Shown: in pieces, positions 35,455-44,296 of the stretch
How the letters are laid out: each line of letters begins with the position of its first letter
How positions within the stretch are numbered: the first letter of the stretch is position 1
NCBI RefSeq assembly: GCF_009733845.1
Contig: NZ_WNXZ01000001.1
Location: 248,001-312,000 of the forward strand
Origin: Pseudactinotalea terrae
GTDB lineage: Bacteria; Actinomycetota; Actinomycetes; Actinomycetales; Beutenbergiaceae
Reading direction: 5' to 3'
DNA length: 64,000 bases
Program-made: the position numbers and the translations under genes
Notes under the pieces: generated by a model
Told to the model about the DNA's origin: nothing
What the model saw: the letters and a program-made list of their open reading frames with translations, nothing else
The model's database searches: none

Positions 35455-35943
35455 ATGATCGTGGGCGTCACCGGGCACCGCTTCTACGATGCGCCCACCG
35501 CCGCGTGGCTGCGTTCCCGCGTGCGCGAGATCTTGGCGAGCTGGGCCGATGACGGCGACGTCCGCCTGGTGAGCTCGCTCGCCGAGGGGGCGGACCAGCT
35601 CGTGGCGCGGGTCGCCGTCGACCTCGGGCTCCCGCTCGAGGTCGTCATCCCGGCGACGGGCTACCGGGACAGCCTCCAGGAGGCATTCCGGTTCGGGCTA
35701 GACGAGCTGCTCGCGGCCGCCGAGAGCGTGAGGACGCTCGATCACGACGCACCGGGCGAGGCGGCCTACCTCGAGGCCGGGCTCGAGGTGGTGAGCAGGA
35801 GTGACAGGCTGATCGCCGTCTGGGATGGTGAGCCCGCACGGGGGACCGGAGGGACCGCAGAGATCGTCGAGGCTGCCCGCGACAGGGGAGTGGCCGTCGT
35901 CGTGCTCTGGCCCGACGGCTACGAAAGGAGCCATCAAGGATGA
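35455..35943 (+). CDS. SLOG/LOG-fold nucleotide-binding protein
   Basis: 162 residues from the ATG at 35455 (GGGAGG 8 nt upstream, TACGCT box at 35412-35417); an upstream in-frame ATG at 35398 is less likely. A single Rossmann-like SLOG domain: the strand-1 motif GVTGHRF, a Ser/Gly phosphate loop SSLAEGADQLV near residue 40, and GTGGTAEIVEAARDRGV near residue 130, which parallels the PGGxGTxxE motif of LOG proteins. SLOG domains bind or process nucleotide-derived ligands and are often found as sensors in conflict and immunity systems. It overlaps the next gene by 4 bp, so both act together. The ligand is unknown. Confidence 0.75.
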   Translation: MIVGVTGHRFYDAPTAAWLRSRVREILASWADDGDVRLVSSLAEGADQLVARVAVDLGLPLEVVIPATGYRDSLQEAFRFGLDELLAAAESVRTLDHDAPGEAAYLEAGLEVVSRSDRLIAVWDGEPARGTGGTAEIVEAARDRGVAVVVLWPDGYERSHQG

Positions 35944-37751
35944 GGGGACTGCTGACCCGCGCCGTCACGGTGGCAGCGTTCGCACTCGCGACGCTGACGA
36001 TCGGTGCCCTGCCGGCGAGCGCCGACGCGGGGGAGCCGCCCGTCGACCCGGGTGACGACTGGACGTTGGCGTCCTCGCGGGAGGACCCCAGCACCTCGGC
36101 GGAGGAGTGCTCGACGGCGTCAGAGTGGGTCTGGAGCTCCGCAGAGGCTGAGCTGACCCTGCTGCACGTGCCCTGCACCGACAGCGCCGCGTCCTCGGGC
36201 ATCTACGAGTGGCTCGCGCCGGCCGGTGACCCTGTGGGCGGCGCCTCCGAGGAGGGCGAGGCGGTGCACTGGGGACAGGACAGCGTGACGCGCGCCTGGA
36301 TCACCGACGGTGGCGGGGACGATCGGGGGCTGGCGGTGCTCACCGTCGGCTGCGCCGGTCGGACGCACGAGCAGTGCACCGCGGACACGCACGAGCTGAT
36401 GCTCATGGCGATGGGCGCGCTGCCCGGCGGCATCCCGGGTGTCGACACGCCTGGCTTCAACCCGGAGGCGATCGTGCTGGGGCTGATCGTCCCGGTCGTC
36501 CTCATCGCGCTCGTCGTCGCGCCGTTCCGCCTGGTCACGATGCTCGCGCGGGCGCGGTACACGAGCAGCTCGACCTCGCCCCGCTATCACGACGTGGCAC
36601 GGATCGTCACGAAAGCGCGGTGGCTGCGCCTCATCCGGCGGCTGGCGTGGTCGGCCATCGGCTTCGTTCTCGTCGTCGGTGGATTGGGTGCGGCTGCAGG
36701 CGACCTCTCGATCCTGTGGGGGACGCTGCTGATCTGTGCGATCCCGGTGATCGTGCTGATCATCGGTCAGCGAACCTTCCTCAAGCCGAGCCCGGTCGAG
36801 CGTGGCCGCGCGAACGTCTCGGGACAGGGTGTCGAGGCCGGGGTGGGTGCGACGCTCTCGGTGCTGTCGTACGCGCTGGTGCTGCTCGTCCTGGTGGTCT
36901 ACGTGCTGCTCACCCTCTACGGGGGCATGTCGGCGGGCTGGCCCTCGCTGACGTCAGAGGATGTCCGGCGGATGGATCTCCCGCTGCTGGCGAACCTGCG
37001 CTCCCTGGTGACGTCCCTGGGCAGCGACGCGATCGTCACCGCGACCCTGCTCGTGATCCCCGCGCTGATCTTGGTGGCGATGGTCGACGGCCTCGGTCAG
37101 CGGCTCCGCACGGCATCCCTGGACGAAGCGCTCTCGCAGGACACCCGACCGCACTACCTGTACCTGCGCAGCTTCGACGAGGACAAGCTCGCGGTCGTCG
37201 GGCAGCTGCGCAGGCGCAGCCTGATCGCGGCGCTCTCGCTGCGGCGGAAGGTCCGCTTCGAGGAGGTGATGGTGCGCCAGCTCTCGGCCACCGGCCCGGT
37301 GATCGCGATCGCGCCGCCCGGCTCGAACATGCCCCCGATCGGCGCGGCGCGCGCGAGCTTCAGCAACGACGAGTGGCAGCAGCACGTGCACCGGTACGCC
37401 GAGACCGCGCGAGCGGTGGTGCTCTCGGCGACCCCGGGCGAGATCCGGCAGGGATACGGCTGGGAGCTCGACCTCATCGCCAACCGGATCAGCCACCAGC
37501 GGGTGCTGGTGGTCCTCGGTCCGTGGTCGCTGAGCTCGTTGCGACGGCGGTGGACCCAGTTCTGCATGGCGGTCTCGGCTGTGCCGTTCTTCGCACCGAT
37601 CACCATGCCCTGGGTGCCCGACGGCATCCACGTGCTGGCGCACTCCACGCAGCGTGGCTGGCAGGGCTGGGGGGCCACCCGGCGGTCGGACTGGACCTAC
37701 TCGGTGGCGATCGACCAGGCCACCCGGGAGTATCTGCCCGACTGGAGCTAG
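35940..37751 (+). CDS. Membrane protein with C-terminal YLRSF Rossmann-like domain
   Basis: 603 residues. A signal-like N-terminus (AFALATLTIGALPASADA) and ~140 extracellular residues come first. About five hydrophobic helices follow: one near 180-200, two near 240-280, one near 310-330 and one near 365-385. The cytosolic C-terminal ~200 residues begin HYLYLRSFDEDKLAVVGQLR (about residue 402) and include GPVIAIAPPGSNMPPIGAAR and an EIRQGYGWELDLIANR segment resembling the ligand pocket of TIR/SLOG-type folds. Coupling to the SLOG gene suggests a sensor-effector pair in which a nucleotide signal acts on a membrane protein. The function is unproven. I do not recognise a named family for the full protein. 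Confidence 0.7.
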   Translation: MRGLLTRAVTVAAFALATLTIGALPASADAGEPPVDPGDDWTLASSREDPSTSAEECSTASEWVWSSAEAELTLLHVPCTDSAASSGIYEWLAPAGDPVGGASEEGEAVHWGQDSVTRAWITDGGGDDRGLAVLTVGCAGRTHEQCTADTHELMLMAMGALPGGIPGVDTPGFNPEAIVLGLIVPVVLIALVVAPFRLVTMLARARYTSSSTSPRYHDVARIVTKARWLRLIRRLAWSAIGFVLVVGGLGAAAGDLSILWGTLLICAIPVIVLIIGQRTFLKPSPVERGRANVSGQGVEAGVGATLSVLSYALVLLVLVVYVLLTLYGGMSAGWPSLTSEDVRRMDLPLLANLRSLVTSLGSDAIVTATLLVIPALILVAMVDGLGQRLRTASLDEALSQDTRPHYLYLRSFDEDKLAVVGQLRRRSLIAALSLRRKVRFEEVMVRQLSATGPVIAIAPPGSNMPPIGAARASFSNDEWQQHVHRYAETARAVVLSATPGEIRQGYGWELDLIANRISHQRVLVVLGPWSLSSLRRRWTQFCMAVSAVPFFAPITMPWVPDGIHVLAHSTQRGWQGWGATRRSDWTYSVAIDQATREYLPDWS

Positions 37752-37801
37752 CGGGATTCGTCGACGCTGAGACGGTACGTCTCGACATGTGAACCGGGTA
37801 A

Positions 37802-37831
37802 TTGACATCTCACTCAGTTGCGACCTACCTT
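37802..37831 (+). promoter_or_regulatory. Promoter of the SAM-IV riboswitch transcript
   Basis: A perfect -35 TTGACA (37802-37807) and -10 TACCTT (37826-37831) with an 18-bp spacer. The expected start near 37838 coincides with the first strand of the riboswitch P1 helix. A separate palindrome GAGACGGTACGTCTC lies upstream at 37769-37783 and could be an operator. Confidence 0.7.
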
Positions 37832-37836
37832 CTACT

Positions 37837-37955
37837 CAGGTCTTGAGTGTCAGTGACAAGCCCCGGCTAGCTGACCGGCAACCCTCCAGATGCGGTGGGG
37901 TGCCCTGGGTGACGACCTGGTTCCGCGCCACAAGGTGCGGAGCAAGCGCACAGGT
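37837..37955 (+). ncRNA. SAM-IV riboswitch
   Basis: The conserved core is present: TTGAGTGTCAGTGACAAGCC, then CCGGCTAGCTGACCGGCAAC and CGGTGGGGTGCCCTGGGTGA, the sequence of actinobacterial SAM-I/SAM-IV aptamers. The P1 helix pairs CAGGTC (37837-37842) with GACCTG (37914-37919). The downstream hairpin (CCGCGCC/GGTGCGG) and GCAAGCGCACAGG tail fit the extra SAM-IV elements. It should bind S-adenosylmethionine and switch off the downstream sulfur-related gene when SAM is abundant. It is followed by a leader peptide rather than directly by the enzyme. Confidence 0.88.
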
Positions 37956-37990
37956 CCCGTTCTCGGGAGTAGAGAGAAGGAATCACGGAC

Positions 37991-38080
37991 ATGGCACAGG
38001 CCAAGGTTCTCCGTTTCGGTCGCACGACGCGTTCGAACATGGGTGCCTGCATGTGCATGTGTCCGTGCACGAAGGCCTGA
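37991..38080 (+). CDS. Met/Cys-rich leader peptide
   Basis: A 29-codon reading frame with AAGGA 9 nt before its ATG. The peptide ends NMGACMCMCPCTKA: four Cys codons (20, 22, 24, 26) alternating with Met (21, 23) and Pro, shortly before the stop. A run of scarce sulfur amino acids is what a translation-responsive attenuator would use. It sits between a SAM-IV riboswitch and the flavin oxidoreductase gene. Cys-rich leader peptides controlling sulfur genes are known in actinobacteria. The combination with interleaved Met codons suggests sensing of both charged tRNAs. It is too short for standard gene finders. Confidence 0.72.
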   Translation: MAQAKVLRFGRTTRSNMGACMCMCPCTKA

Positions 38081-38265
38081 CCTCCACGGTCGGACCAGCA
38101 CCCAGCAGGCACCTCGGGCCGTTCGCTGCAGGCATCTGAGCCGCAGCACCGCCCCTTCGGCTGCCGCCCTCGGTAGGTAACCCTCCCGTCGTCGTCGAGT
38201 GGCACGACAAGGACGCGGTGAGCGGCTACCGAGCGTCCTTCGAACCTGCTCACAAAGGCACCCTC

Positions 38266-39282
38266 GTGACCATCTCTTCCGCGAACCACCGTTCCTCCTT
38301 CCTGGCCCTCGACCTCTCCGGCACCGGCGCCCCGCGCTCGTGGGCCGGCTCCGGCGACAGCGAGTCGGAGGCCTTCATCATGGGCCGGCTCGCCGGCCTG
38401 GCGTCGCTCGCCGACAAGGGCGGCGTCGATCTCATCACCCTCGGCTCCACCTTCCGGCTCGGCAGCGGTCGTCGCCGCGACGACTGGCTCGACGGCGCAC
38501 TCGCCGCTTCCCGGCTCGGGCGCCACACCAGCAACCTCACCGTGGCCGCGTCGGTCCCGCTCGGCGTGACCGACGTCGCGCACGTGGCCAGCGCCGTCGC
38601 CAGTGTGCACAAGGCGACCGCGGGCCGCGCGGCCTGGCAGGTGGAGGGCGGTTCCCGCCCGCTCTCGGCGCGCGCCGTGGAAGGCGTCATCGGTGCCCTC
38701 GCCGCTCCGCGCGTCAGCCGCCGCACCGGCCGTGACGTCAGCACCAGGGCTGCCCAGGTGGTCGTGACCGTGCGCGAGCCGCTGGATCTCGAGCTGGCGG
38801 CCGCGCGCGCCGATGTCGCCCGCATCCGCGTCGCGACTCTCGACGAGGCCGTCGCTGCTCGCGCGGCGATCCGCCAGGCTGCCGCCGACTGGGGCCGCGA
38901 CGCCGACGAGATCCGGGTGCTGGTCGACGTCCGCACCGTGCTCGGGGCCGACGACGAGGGCGCACGCGCTCGGGCGGATCTCCTCGCCATCCTCGACGAC
39001 GAGAGCGAGAGCGGCACCGACACCTCGCTGCTCGCCTTCGTGGGCACCTCGGCGGGGCTCGCCGAGCTGTGGCAGGAGTGGGTCGCCGCCGGTGCCGCTG
39101 ACGGCTTCACGGTGATCCCCGCCTCGGTGCCCACCGATGTCCTCGCCGTCGTCACCGAGCTCGTCGGGGAGCTCACCGCGCGCGGTTTGCGTGGCGCGGT
39201 CGAGCGTCAGGCCCCGGTGGCGCCGCGCAAGCGCGTGGCCGCAGCCCACGGGGCTCGCCGCCGGGTCGCCGTGGGCGTCTGA
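38266..39282 (+). CDS. Luciferase-like (LLM class) flavin-dependent oxidoreductase
   Basis: 338 residues from the GTG at 38266 (AAAGG 7 nt upstream). The N-terminal [31 protein letters not shown] and the [20 protein letters not shown] block match bacterial-luciferase-like monooxygenases of sulfur-compound or xenobiotic metabolism. Conservation fades in the C-terminal half, and parts of the flavin-binding TIM barrel look shortened, so the enzyme may be a diverged member. Control by a SAM-IV riboswitch and a Met/Cys leader peptide indicates a role in sulfur acquisition, for example oxidation of an organosulfur compound. The substrate is unknown. Confidence 0.75.
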   Translation: MTISSANHRSSFLALDLSGTGAPRSWAGSGDSESEAFIMGRLAGLASLADKGGVDLITLGSTFRLGSGRRRDDWLDGALAASRLGRHTSNLTVAASVPLGVTDVAHVASAVASVHKATAGRAAWQVEGGSRPLSARAVEGVIGALAAPRVSRRTGRDVSTRAAQVVVTVREPLDLELAAARADVARIRVATLDEAVAARAAIRQAAADWGRDADEIRVLVDVRTVLGADDEGARARADLLAILDDESESGTDTSLLAFVGTSAGLAELWQEWVAAGAADGFTVIPASVPTDVLAVVTELVGELTARGLRGAVERQAPVAPRKRVAAAHGARRRVAVGV

Positions 39283-39292
39283 GCGGCGTCGG

Positions 39293-39298
39293 TAAACT
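39293..39298 (+). promoter_or_regulatory. -10 box of leaderless proA
   Basis: TAAACT, 7 nt, then the ATG at 39306. It favours this ATG over a GTG at 39300 that would precede the transcription start. Confidence 0.55.
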
Positions 39299-39305
39299 GG
39301 TGAGC

Positions 39306-40601
39306 ATGACCGCAGCAGACGTCTCGGACGCCACCGTCGAGGTGGAGTCGGCGGTGCGAGAGGTGGCCCGGCGCGCCAAGGTGGCGGCTCGTTCGCTCGC
39401 GACCGCCACCCGTGCGACGAAGGATGCCGCCCTGCACGCGATGGCGGACGCACTGGTGGCTCACCAGGCGGAGATCGTGGCAGCGAACGCGATCGACTGC
39501 GAGCGCGAGAGCGCCGCAGGCATGGCGCCGTCGCTCGTCGACCGGCTGCGGCTCGACTCGGGGCGCGTGCACGCGATCGCCGACGCGCTCCGCGAGCTGG
39601 CGGCACTTCCCGACCCTGTCGGTGAGGTGATCCGTGGTGAGCGGCTGCCCAACGGCCTCACGGTGCGCCAGATCCGGGTGCCGATGGGCGTCGTCGGGAT
39701 GATCTACGAGGCCCGGCCGAACGTGACGGTCGATGCAGCTGGCCTTGCGCTGAAGTCCGGCAACGCCGTGGTGCTGCGGGGTGGTTCGGCCGCCGCGGAG
39801 TCCAACGTGGCGATCGTGCGGGTGCTGCAGGACGCACTCGCCCGTGTCGGGCTCCCTCGCGACCTGGTCGCGTCGATCGATGCCTGGGGGCGGCCCGGCG
39901 CGCAGGCGCTCATGCAGGCGCGGGGTCTCGTCGACGTGCTGGTGCCGCGGGGTGGCGCGGACCTGATCCAGACCGTGGTGCGGACCTCGACCGTGCCGGT
40001 CATCGAGACGGGCGTCGGGAACGTCCACATCTACGTGGACGCGAGTGCCGACGTCGAGCAGGCTGTCGCGATCATCCTCAACTCCAAGACGCAGCGCACC
40101 GGTGTCTGCAACGCGGCCGAGACGCTGCTGGTGCACGCTGACGCCGCTCCCCGAGTGCTGCCCGCGGTGCTCGCCGCGCTCACCGGAGAAGGCGTGGTCC
40201 TGCACGCCGATGAGGCTGCTGCGGCGCTCGCGCCGGCGGGCGCGCAGGTGGTCCCCGCGCAGGAGGCGGACTGGCAGACCGAGTATCTGTCGCTGGACCT
40301 GGCGGTCAAGGTGGTCAGCGATCTCGACGAGGCGTTGGAGCACATCCGCGCCTACAGCTCGGGTCACACCGAGGCGATCCTCACCCGCGACACCACGGCT
40401 GTGCGGCGTTTCACCACCGAGCTCGACTCGGCCGCGATCATGGTCAACGCCTCCACCCGTTTCACCGACGGTGGGCAGCTCGGCCTGGGCGCGGAGATCG
40501 GCATCTCCACGCAGAAGCTGCACGCTCGTGGGCCGATGGGGCTGGCCGAGCTGACCACCTCGACGTGGGTCGTCGAGGGGGACGGGCACGTACGCCCCTG
40601 A
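39306..40601 (+). CDS. proA: Gamma-glutamyl phosphate reductase
   Basis: 431 residues. It reduces glutamyl-5-phosphate with NADPH, the second step of proline synthesis after ProB. The catalytic cysteine lies in [17 protein letters not shown] (about residue 268). [20 protein letters not shown] and [15 protein letters not shown] are family signatures. It appears to be transcribed on its own as a leaderless message. Confidence 0.97.
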   Translation: MTAADVSDATVEVESAVREVARRAKVAARSLATATRATKDAALHAMADALVAHQAEIVAANAIDCERESAAGMAPSLVDRLRLDSGRVHAIADALRELAALPDPVGEVIRGERLPNGLTVRQIRVPMGVVGMIYEARPNVTVDAAGLALKSGNAVVLRGGSAAAESNVAIVRVLQDALARVGLPRDLVASIDAWGRPGAQALMQARGLVDVLVPRGGADLIQTVVRTSTVPVIETGVGNVHIYVDASADVEQAVAIILNSKTQRTGVCNAAETLLVHADAAPRVLPAVLAALTGEGVVLHADEAAAALAPAGAQVVPAQEADWQTEYLSLDLAVKVVSDLDEALEHIRAYSSGHTEAILTRDTTAVRRFTTELDSAAIMVNASTRFTDGGQLGLGAEIGISTQKLHARGPMGLAELTTSTWVVEGDGHVRP

Positions 40602-40709
40602 TCGTGCAACACACCCCGACCGGCGTGCACGCTCGCACCGCCGGGTGCACGTGCCAGAATGCTGTGGGTCCCGAGATGAAAGAGGTTGCCGCCGATGAGG
40701 AGTTCCCTG

Positions 40710-40853
40710 GTGAGCTTCGCCGCTGAGGGCGGGCAGAGCTTTGGCGAGATGGTGCCGATCGGCTACGGCATCGTCGCCATCGTCATCCTGCTCTCGCTGC
40801 TGATCGTCACGTTCGCCTTTCGCAGTGTGGGCACGCGGCATCGCGATCGCTGA
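40710..40853 (+). CDS. Small single-pass membrane protein
   Basis: 47 residues from the GTG at 40710, with GAGGAG 7 nt upstream. An ATG at 40695 would add five residues and has AAAGAGG 10 nt upstream. One hydrophobic helix (GIVAIVILLSLLIVTFAF) follows a short N-terminus (FAAEGGQSFGEMVPI), and the C-terminus is basic (GTRHRDR). Small proteins of this form between proA and nadD occur in related actinobacteria, with no known function. It is too short for routine gene tracks. Confidence 0.75.
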   Translation: MSFAAEGGQSFGEMVPIGYGIVAIVILLSLLIVTFAFRSVGTRHRDR

Positions 40854-40889
40854 CATGTTCCACCCCCGCACCTTCGGGGTGACCGCCCG

Positions 40890-41546
40890 ATGATCGCGGC
40901 TTCGTCAGCTCCGGCACGAATCGGGATCATGGGCGGCACCTTCGACCCGATCCACCACGGGCACCTCGTGGCTGCGAGCGAGGTCGCCTCGGTGTTCTCG
41001 CTCGACGAGGTCCTGTTCGTGCCCACCGGCGAGCAGCCGTTCAAGGCCGACCGTGAGGTCACGGTCGCCGAGCACCGTTACCTGATGGCGGTGATCGCCA
41101 CGGCATCCAACCCCCGGTTCTCCGTCTCCCGCGTGGACATCGACCGCCCGGGCGTCACCTACACGATCGACACCCTGCGCGAGCTTCGCGCCCAGCTGCC
41201 CCACGCCGAGCTGTTCTTCATCACCGGCGCCGACGCGCTCAGCCAGATCCTGCAGTGGAAAGACGTCGACGAGCTCTGGCAGCTCGCCCACTTCGTGGGT
41301 GTGACGCGACCTGGTCACGACATGGACATCGATGAGCTGCCCGCGGGGGAGTACTCGCTGCTGGAGATCCCGGCGATGGCGATCTCCTCGACCGATTGCC
41401 GCTCCCGGGTGGTCGCCGACAAGCCGGTCTGGTACCTCGTGCCCGACGGCGTGGTGCAGTACATCGGCAAGCATGGCCTCTACCGTGACCCGGAGACCTA
41501 CACGGTCGGTGGCCGCGACCGCCAGACAGGTGGTGTCCCGGTATGA
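40890..41546 (+). CDS. nadD: Nicotinate-nucleotide adenylyltransferase
   Basis: 218 residues. It converts nicotinate mononucleotide to deamido-NAD. The nucleotidyltransferase motif is [19 protein letters not shown] near residue 14, and the C-terminal ISSTxxR-type motif appears as [11 protein letters not shown]. It overlaps the next gene by 4 bp. Confidence 0.97.
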   Translation: MIAASSAPARIGIMGGTFDPIHHGHLVAASEVASVFSLDEVLFVPTGEQPFKADREVTVAEHRYLMAVIATASNPRFSVSRVDIDRPGVTYTIDTLRELRAQLPHAELFFITGADALSQILQWKDVDELWQLAHFVGVTRPGHDMDIDELPAGEYSLLEIPAMAISSTDCRSRVVADKPVWYLVPDGVVQYIGKHGLYRDPETYTVGGRDRQTGGVPV

Positions 41547-42769
41547 CCGAGGAGGAGAGCGTGGGTGAGCGCCGCCGTCGGCGCGAGGCCGAACGAGCCG
41601 CCCGCCAGGCCCAGCTGACACGCCGCGAGCTCCGTGCCCGTGAAGCCGCGCTGCAGACCGGCGCGATCGAGATCGACGCCACCGGCGAGGTCCGCGTCAT
41701 CAACGACGAGGTCATCCAGGAGCTCTCGCCCACCCCGGAACCGCCGGTCGACCTCGAGAACACCGACACCTCCGGCTTGACGCGCCGGCAGCTCCGCGAG
41801 CTCCGCGAACGTCAGTCGGGTGCGTCCGCGGCGTCGGCAGCCTCGGCGGCGTCCGCTGCTTCGGCCGCGGAGCCGACACCGCCACGAGGCGTCGCGAGGC
41901 CCGAGCCGACCGGTGAACCCACGAAGCCGGAGCCCGCCGAGCAGGAACCGGCTCAGCCTGGAGCAGGGAAACCCGGGGCTGCGACGGCTGAACCAGAGCC
42001 CGCCGAGCCCGAGCCCACCAAGCCCGAGGCAGCAGCGCGGTCGGCGTCCACGGCGGTGCCGCCGGTGCGACGCCCGGTGGTGCGCCCCCCCGCGACCACG
42101 GGAGCGATCCGCAGTCTCGCTGAGGACGGCACCGGTCTGACCCCGGTGGTGCGTGACGAGCCCCAGCGGCGTCGGGACGACCCGGCGTTCACCGGGTCCC
42201 TGACCGCCGTCGACGACGCGATCGGCATCGACGTGACCGGCGTCCTGATGGCGAGCCCCTCGCGGCAGGACCCGGCGGAGTCGGTGCCATCGGCTGGACC
42301 GCTGCCCACCACACGCCGGTCGCGTCGAGTCGCAGGCGAGGCCGCCACCGCCGCGACGCCCGCGGAGGCTCCGAGCCAGGAGCCCGAGCCTTCGCTGGAC
42401 CAGGTGATCGCGGGCGCGACCGATGAGCCGGAGCCGTTCGACGCGCGTCCGAGCTGGGTCGAGCTGCCGCCCCCCACCCCGGCGGCACCGATGGCCGCCG
42501 TTCCGGAGCCCGTGCAGACGCCGGACCCCCCGACCGAGGTGGTCGCTGCGGTCGCGCCACGGCCTGAGCCGGAGCACGACGACCCGGACGAGGACGAGGA
42601 CGAGCACCGCACCCCGATGTGGCTGACGGCCCTCATGATCCTGGTGCTGGCGGTCATCGGCATCGTGCTGGGGCTGCTGGTGTGGCAGCTGGTGCAGGGC
42701 GACGACGGCGCCGCTGCTGCCGTAGCCGCTGTGATGAGCCCTGTGGGGCCGAGAGGATGGTTGACATGA
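41543..42769 (+). CDS. Disordered protein with C-terminal membrane helix
   Basis: 408 residues. It starts with a highly charged helix ([20 protein letters not shown]) and contains [13 protein letters not shown] and [13 protein letters not shown], two copies of a TRR-LR motif. A long Ala/Pro/Glu-rich disordered region includes an AAS tandem repeat near residue 95. One transmembrane helix ([20 protein letters not shown]) lies near residue 370. Cytosolic N-terminus, short outer tail. Genes of this kind sit between nadD and rsfS in many Micrococcales; function unknown. It overlaps nadD (ATGA). Confidence 0.8.
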   Translation: MTEEESVGERRRRREAERAARQAQLTRRELRAREAALQTGAIEIDATGEVRVINDEVIQELSPTPEPPVDLENTDTSGLTRRQLRELRERQSGASAASAASAASAASAAEPTPPRGVARPEPTGEPTKPEPAEQEPAQPGAGKPGAATAEPEPAEPEPTKPEAAARSASTAVPPVRRPVVRPPATTGAIRSLAEDGTGLTPVVRDEPQRRRDDPAFTGSLTAVDDAIGIDVTGVLMASPSRQDPAESVPSAGPLPTTRRSRRVAGEAATAATPAEAPSQEPEPSLDQVIAGATDEPEPFDARPSWVELPPPTPAAPMAAVPEPVQTPDPPTEVVAAVAPRPEPEHDDPDEDEDEHRTPMWLTALMILVLAVIGIVLGLLVWQLVQGDDGAAAAVAAVMSPVGPRGWLT

Positions 42770-42782
42770 TGGTGGGTACTGC

Positions 42783-43199
42783 GTGAGCGCCGACGAGCGA
42801 GCGATCGAGCTGGCGGTTCTTGCTGCCCGTGCAGCAGCGGACAAGAAGGCACGTGAGGTGATCGCCCTCGACGTCTCCGAGCGCCTGGTGCTCACCGATG
42901 TCTTTCTGGTGACCTCGGGCTCGAGCGAGCGGCAGGTCGGCGCGATCGTCGACGGTGTCGAAGAGGCGATGCACGGCGCGGGCGTCAAGGCCCTGCGCAA
43001 GGAGGGTGTGGGCGAGGGGCGCTGGGTGCTGCTCGACTACGGCGACATCGTGGTGCACGTGCAGCACGACGAGGACCGTGAGTTCTACGCACTGGAGCGG
43101 CTCTGGAAGGACTGCCCGGTGGTGCCGCTGCCCGAGGACGTGACGAGCTCCGTCGGGGCCGACGACGATGCCCAGGCCGGCGAGGCCGAGCGCGCGTGA
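42783..43199 (+). CDS. rsfS: Ribosome silencing factor
   Basis: 138 residues, GTG start. The RsfS/DUF143 core is ALDVSERLVLTDVFLVTSGS onward and GRWVLLDYGDIVVHVQHDED. It binds L14 on the 50S subunit and blocks subunit joining when nutrients are short. Position after nadD is conserved. It overlaps the following phosphatase gene by 4 bp. Confidence 0.95.
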   Translation: MSADERAIELAVLAARAAADKKAREVIALDVSERLVLTDVFLVTSGSSERQVGAIVDGVEEAMHGAGVKALRKEGVGEGRWVLLDYGDIVVHVQHDEDREFYALERLWKDCPVVPLPEDVTSSVGADDDAQAGEAERA

Positions 43200-43816
43200 G
43201 CGCAGGCAGCGTCCTGCTCCTTCGGCACGGCCAGACCCCCTGGAACCTGGCGCGCCGACTGCAGGGGCAGGCGGACATCGATCTGGACGACGACGGGGTC
43301 GCTCAGGCAGAACGCGCGGCCGCAGCGTTGGCCAAGCTCCGGCCGGCGGCGATCGTCTCCTCCGACCTGACCCGCGCGCGCCGCACCGCCGAGGCCGTCG
43401 CGGACCTGGTGGGTCTGGATGTCACGCTCGACGAGCGGCTGCGCGAGCGTGCGTTCGGCACCTGGGAGGGGCTGAACCACGCCGAGATCGAGACCGGGTG
43501 GCCCGAGGCCTACGAGATCTGGAGCCGAGGCGGGCAGCCCGACGGGATCGGCTTCGAGGCCCGGGGTGAGGTCGGTGCACGGGTGGCGGCCGCCGTCGTC
43601 GAGCATGCGGAACGACTCGGCGAGGATGAGATGTTGCTCACGGTGGCGCACGGTGCTGCTATCGGCGCGGGGATCTCGACGCTGCTGGGCCAGGACGCAG
43701 GGGGGTGGAACGGCATATCAGGCCTCAGCAACTGCCACTGGTCGTTGCTGCGCCCCAGCACGAGCGGGCACCCGCCCTGGCGGCTCCACGCGCACAACGT
43801 GGGTGCCGCCGGCTGA
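43196..43816 (+). CDS. Histidine phosphatase family protein
   Basis: 206 residues. The RHG motif LLRHGQTPWN carries the phospho-accepting His11. A second catalytic His is in LTVAHGAAIGAG, and RERAFGTWEGLNHAEIE matches the family. In actinobacteria the gene at this position often dephosphorylates small sugar phosphates (glucosyl-3-phosphoglycerate phosphatase type); the actual substrate is not decided by sequence. GTG start overlapping rsfS. Confidence 0.9.
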   Translation: MSAGSVLLLRHGQTPWNLARRLQGQADIDLDDDGVAQAERAAAALAKLRPAAIVSSDLTRARRTAEAVADLVGLDVTLDERLRERAFGTWEGLNHAEIETGWPEAYEIWSRGGQPDGIGFEARGEVGARVAAAVVEHAERLGEDEMLLTVAHGAAIGAGISTLLGQDAGGWNGISGLSNCHWSLLRPSTSGHPPWRLHAHNVGAAG

Positions 43817-43842
43817 GTTTCGTGTTCGGGTCGGTCATCGTC

Positions 43843-43848
43843 TACACT
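43843..43848 (+). promoter_or_regulatory. -10 box for tRNA-Ala
   Basis: TACACT lies 23 bp before the tRNA 5' end. The -35 is weak (TTTCGT at 43818-43823). Confidence 0.5.
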
Positions 43849-43871
43849 CGTTGAGGCCCAACAAGGGCTGC

Positions 43872-43944
43872 GGGGCTATGGCGCAGTTGGTAGCGCGCTT
43901 CCATGGCATGGAAGAGGTCAGGGGTTCGAATCCCCTTAGCTCCA
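43872..43944 (+). tRNA. tRNA-Ala (anticodon GGC)
   Basis: 73 nt including the discriminator A. The acceptor stem GGGGCTA/TAGCTCC contains the G3-U70 wobble that identifies alanine tRNAs. The anticodon arm CTTCC-ATGGCAT-GGAAG gives anticodon GGC. The T-arm is AGGGG-TTCGAAT-CCCCT. The CCA end is not encoded. It marks the left border of the decayed and mobile region that follows. Confidence 0.96.
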
Positions 43945-43956
43945 CGAGACGAGAGG

Positions 43957-43988
43957 AACCCCGCCAATCCTATGGTTTGGCGGGGTTT
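43957..43988 (+). terminator. Hairpin terminator after tRNA-Ala
   Basis: AACCCCGCCAA pairs perfectly with TTGGCGGGGTT (11 bp), 9-nt loop, followed by a T. It lies 12 nt after the tRNA. Confidence 0.9.
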
Positions 43989-44296
43989 CGCTCGTCTGGT
44001 GACGGAACGGAAGTTCGAACCCGCACCGCAGCCCAGCGAGGACTACGGAGGGGCTCAGGCCGAGGGCTGATCGTTGAGATCCCAGGCCCTCTGGCCAGGC
44101 TCTCGCAGGTGCCCGCCCTGGCCCTGCTGGAGTAGGCGCGCTCCGATCAAACCCTGCATGAGAGCAAAACTGGCACATAACTGGCACACGTGCGCCGACC
44201 CCAGAGCCGGGCGTGCTGGCGACGTCGACGGTAGCGGTAGGGGACCGTCCCAGTCGCTATTGGGCGCCAACCTCAGTGGAGGCGGCTTCGGTTCCA
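43989..44296. other. Gene-free stretch after tRNA-Ala
   Basis: No credible gene. It contains the tandem text CTGGCACATAA-CTGGCACACG (44168-44188), similar to sequence often seen next to tRNA-targeting integrase genes, but no integrase remains and no second copy of the tRNA 3' end was found in the window. Confidence 0.4.

Noticed and set aside
41821-41872. AAS-coding short tandem repeat
   Set aside because: Lies inside the disordered region of the nadD-linked membrane protein; low-complexity coding, not an independent repeat element.
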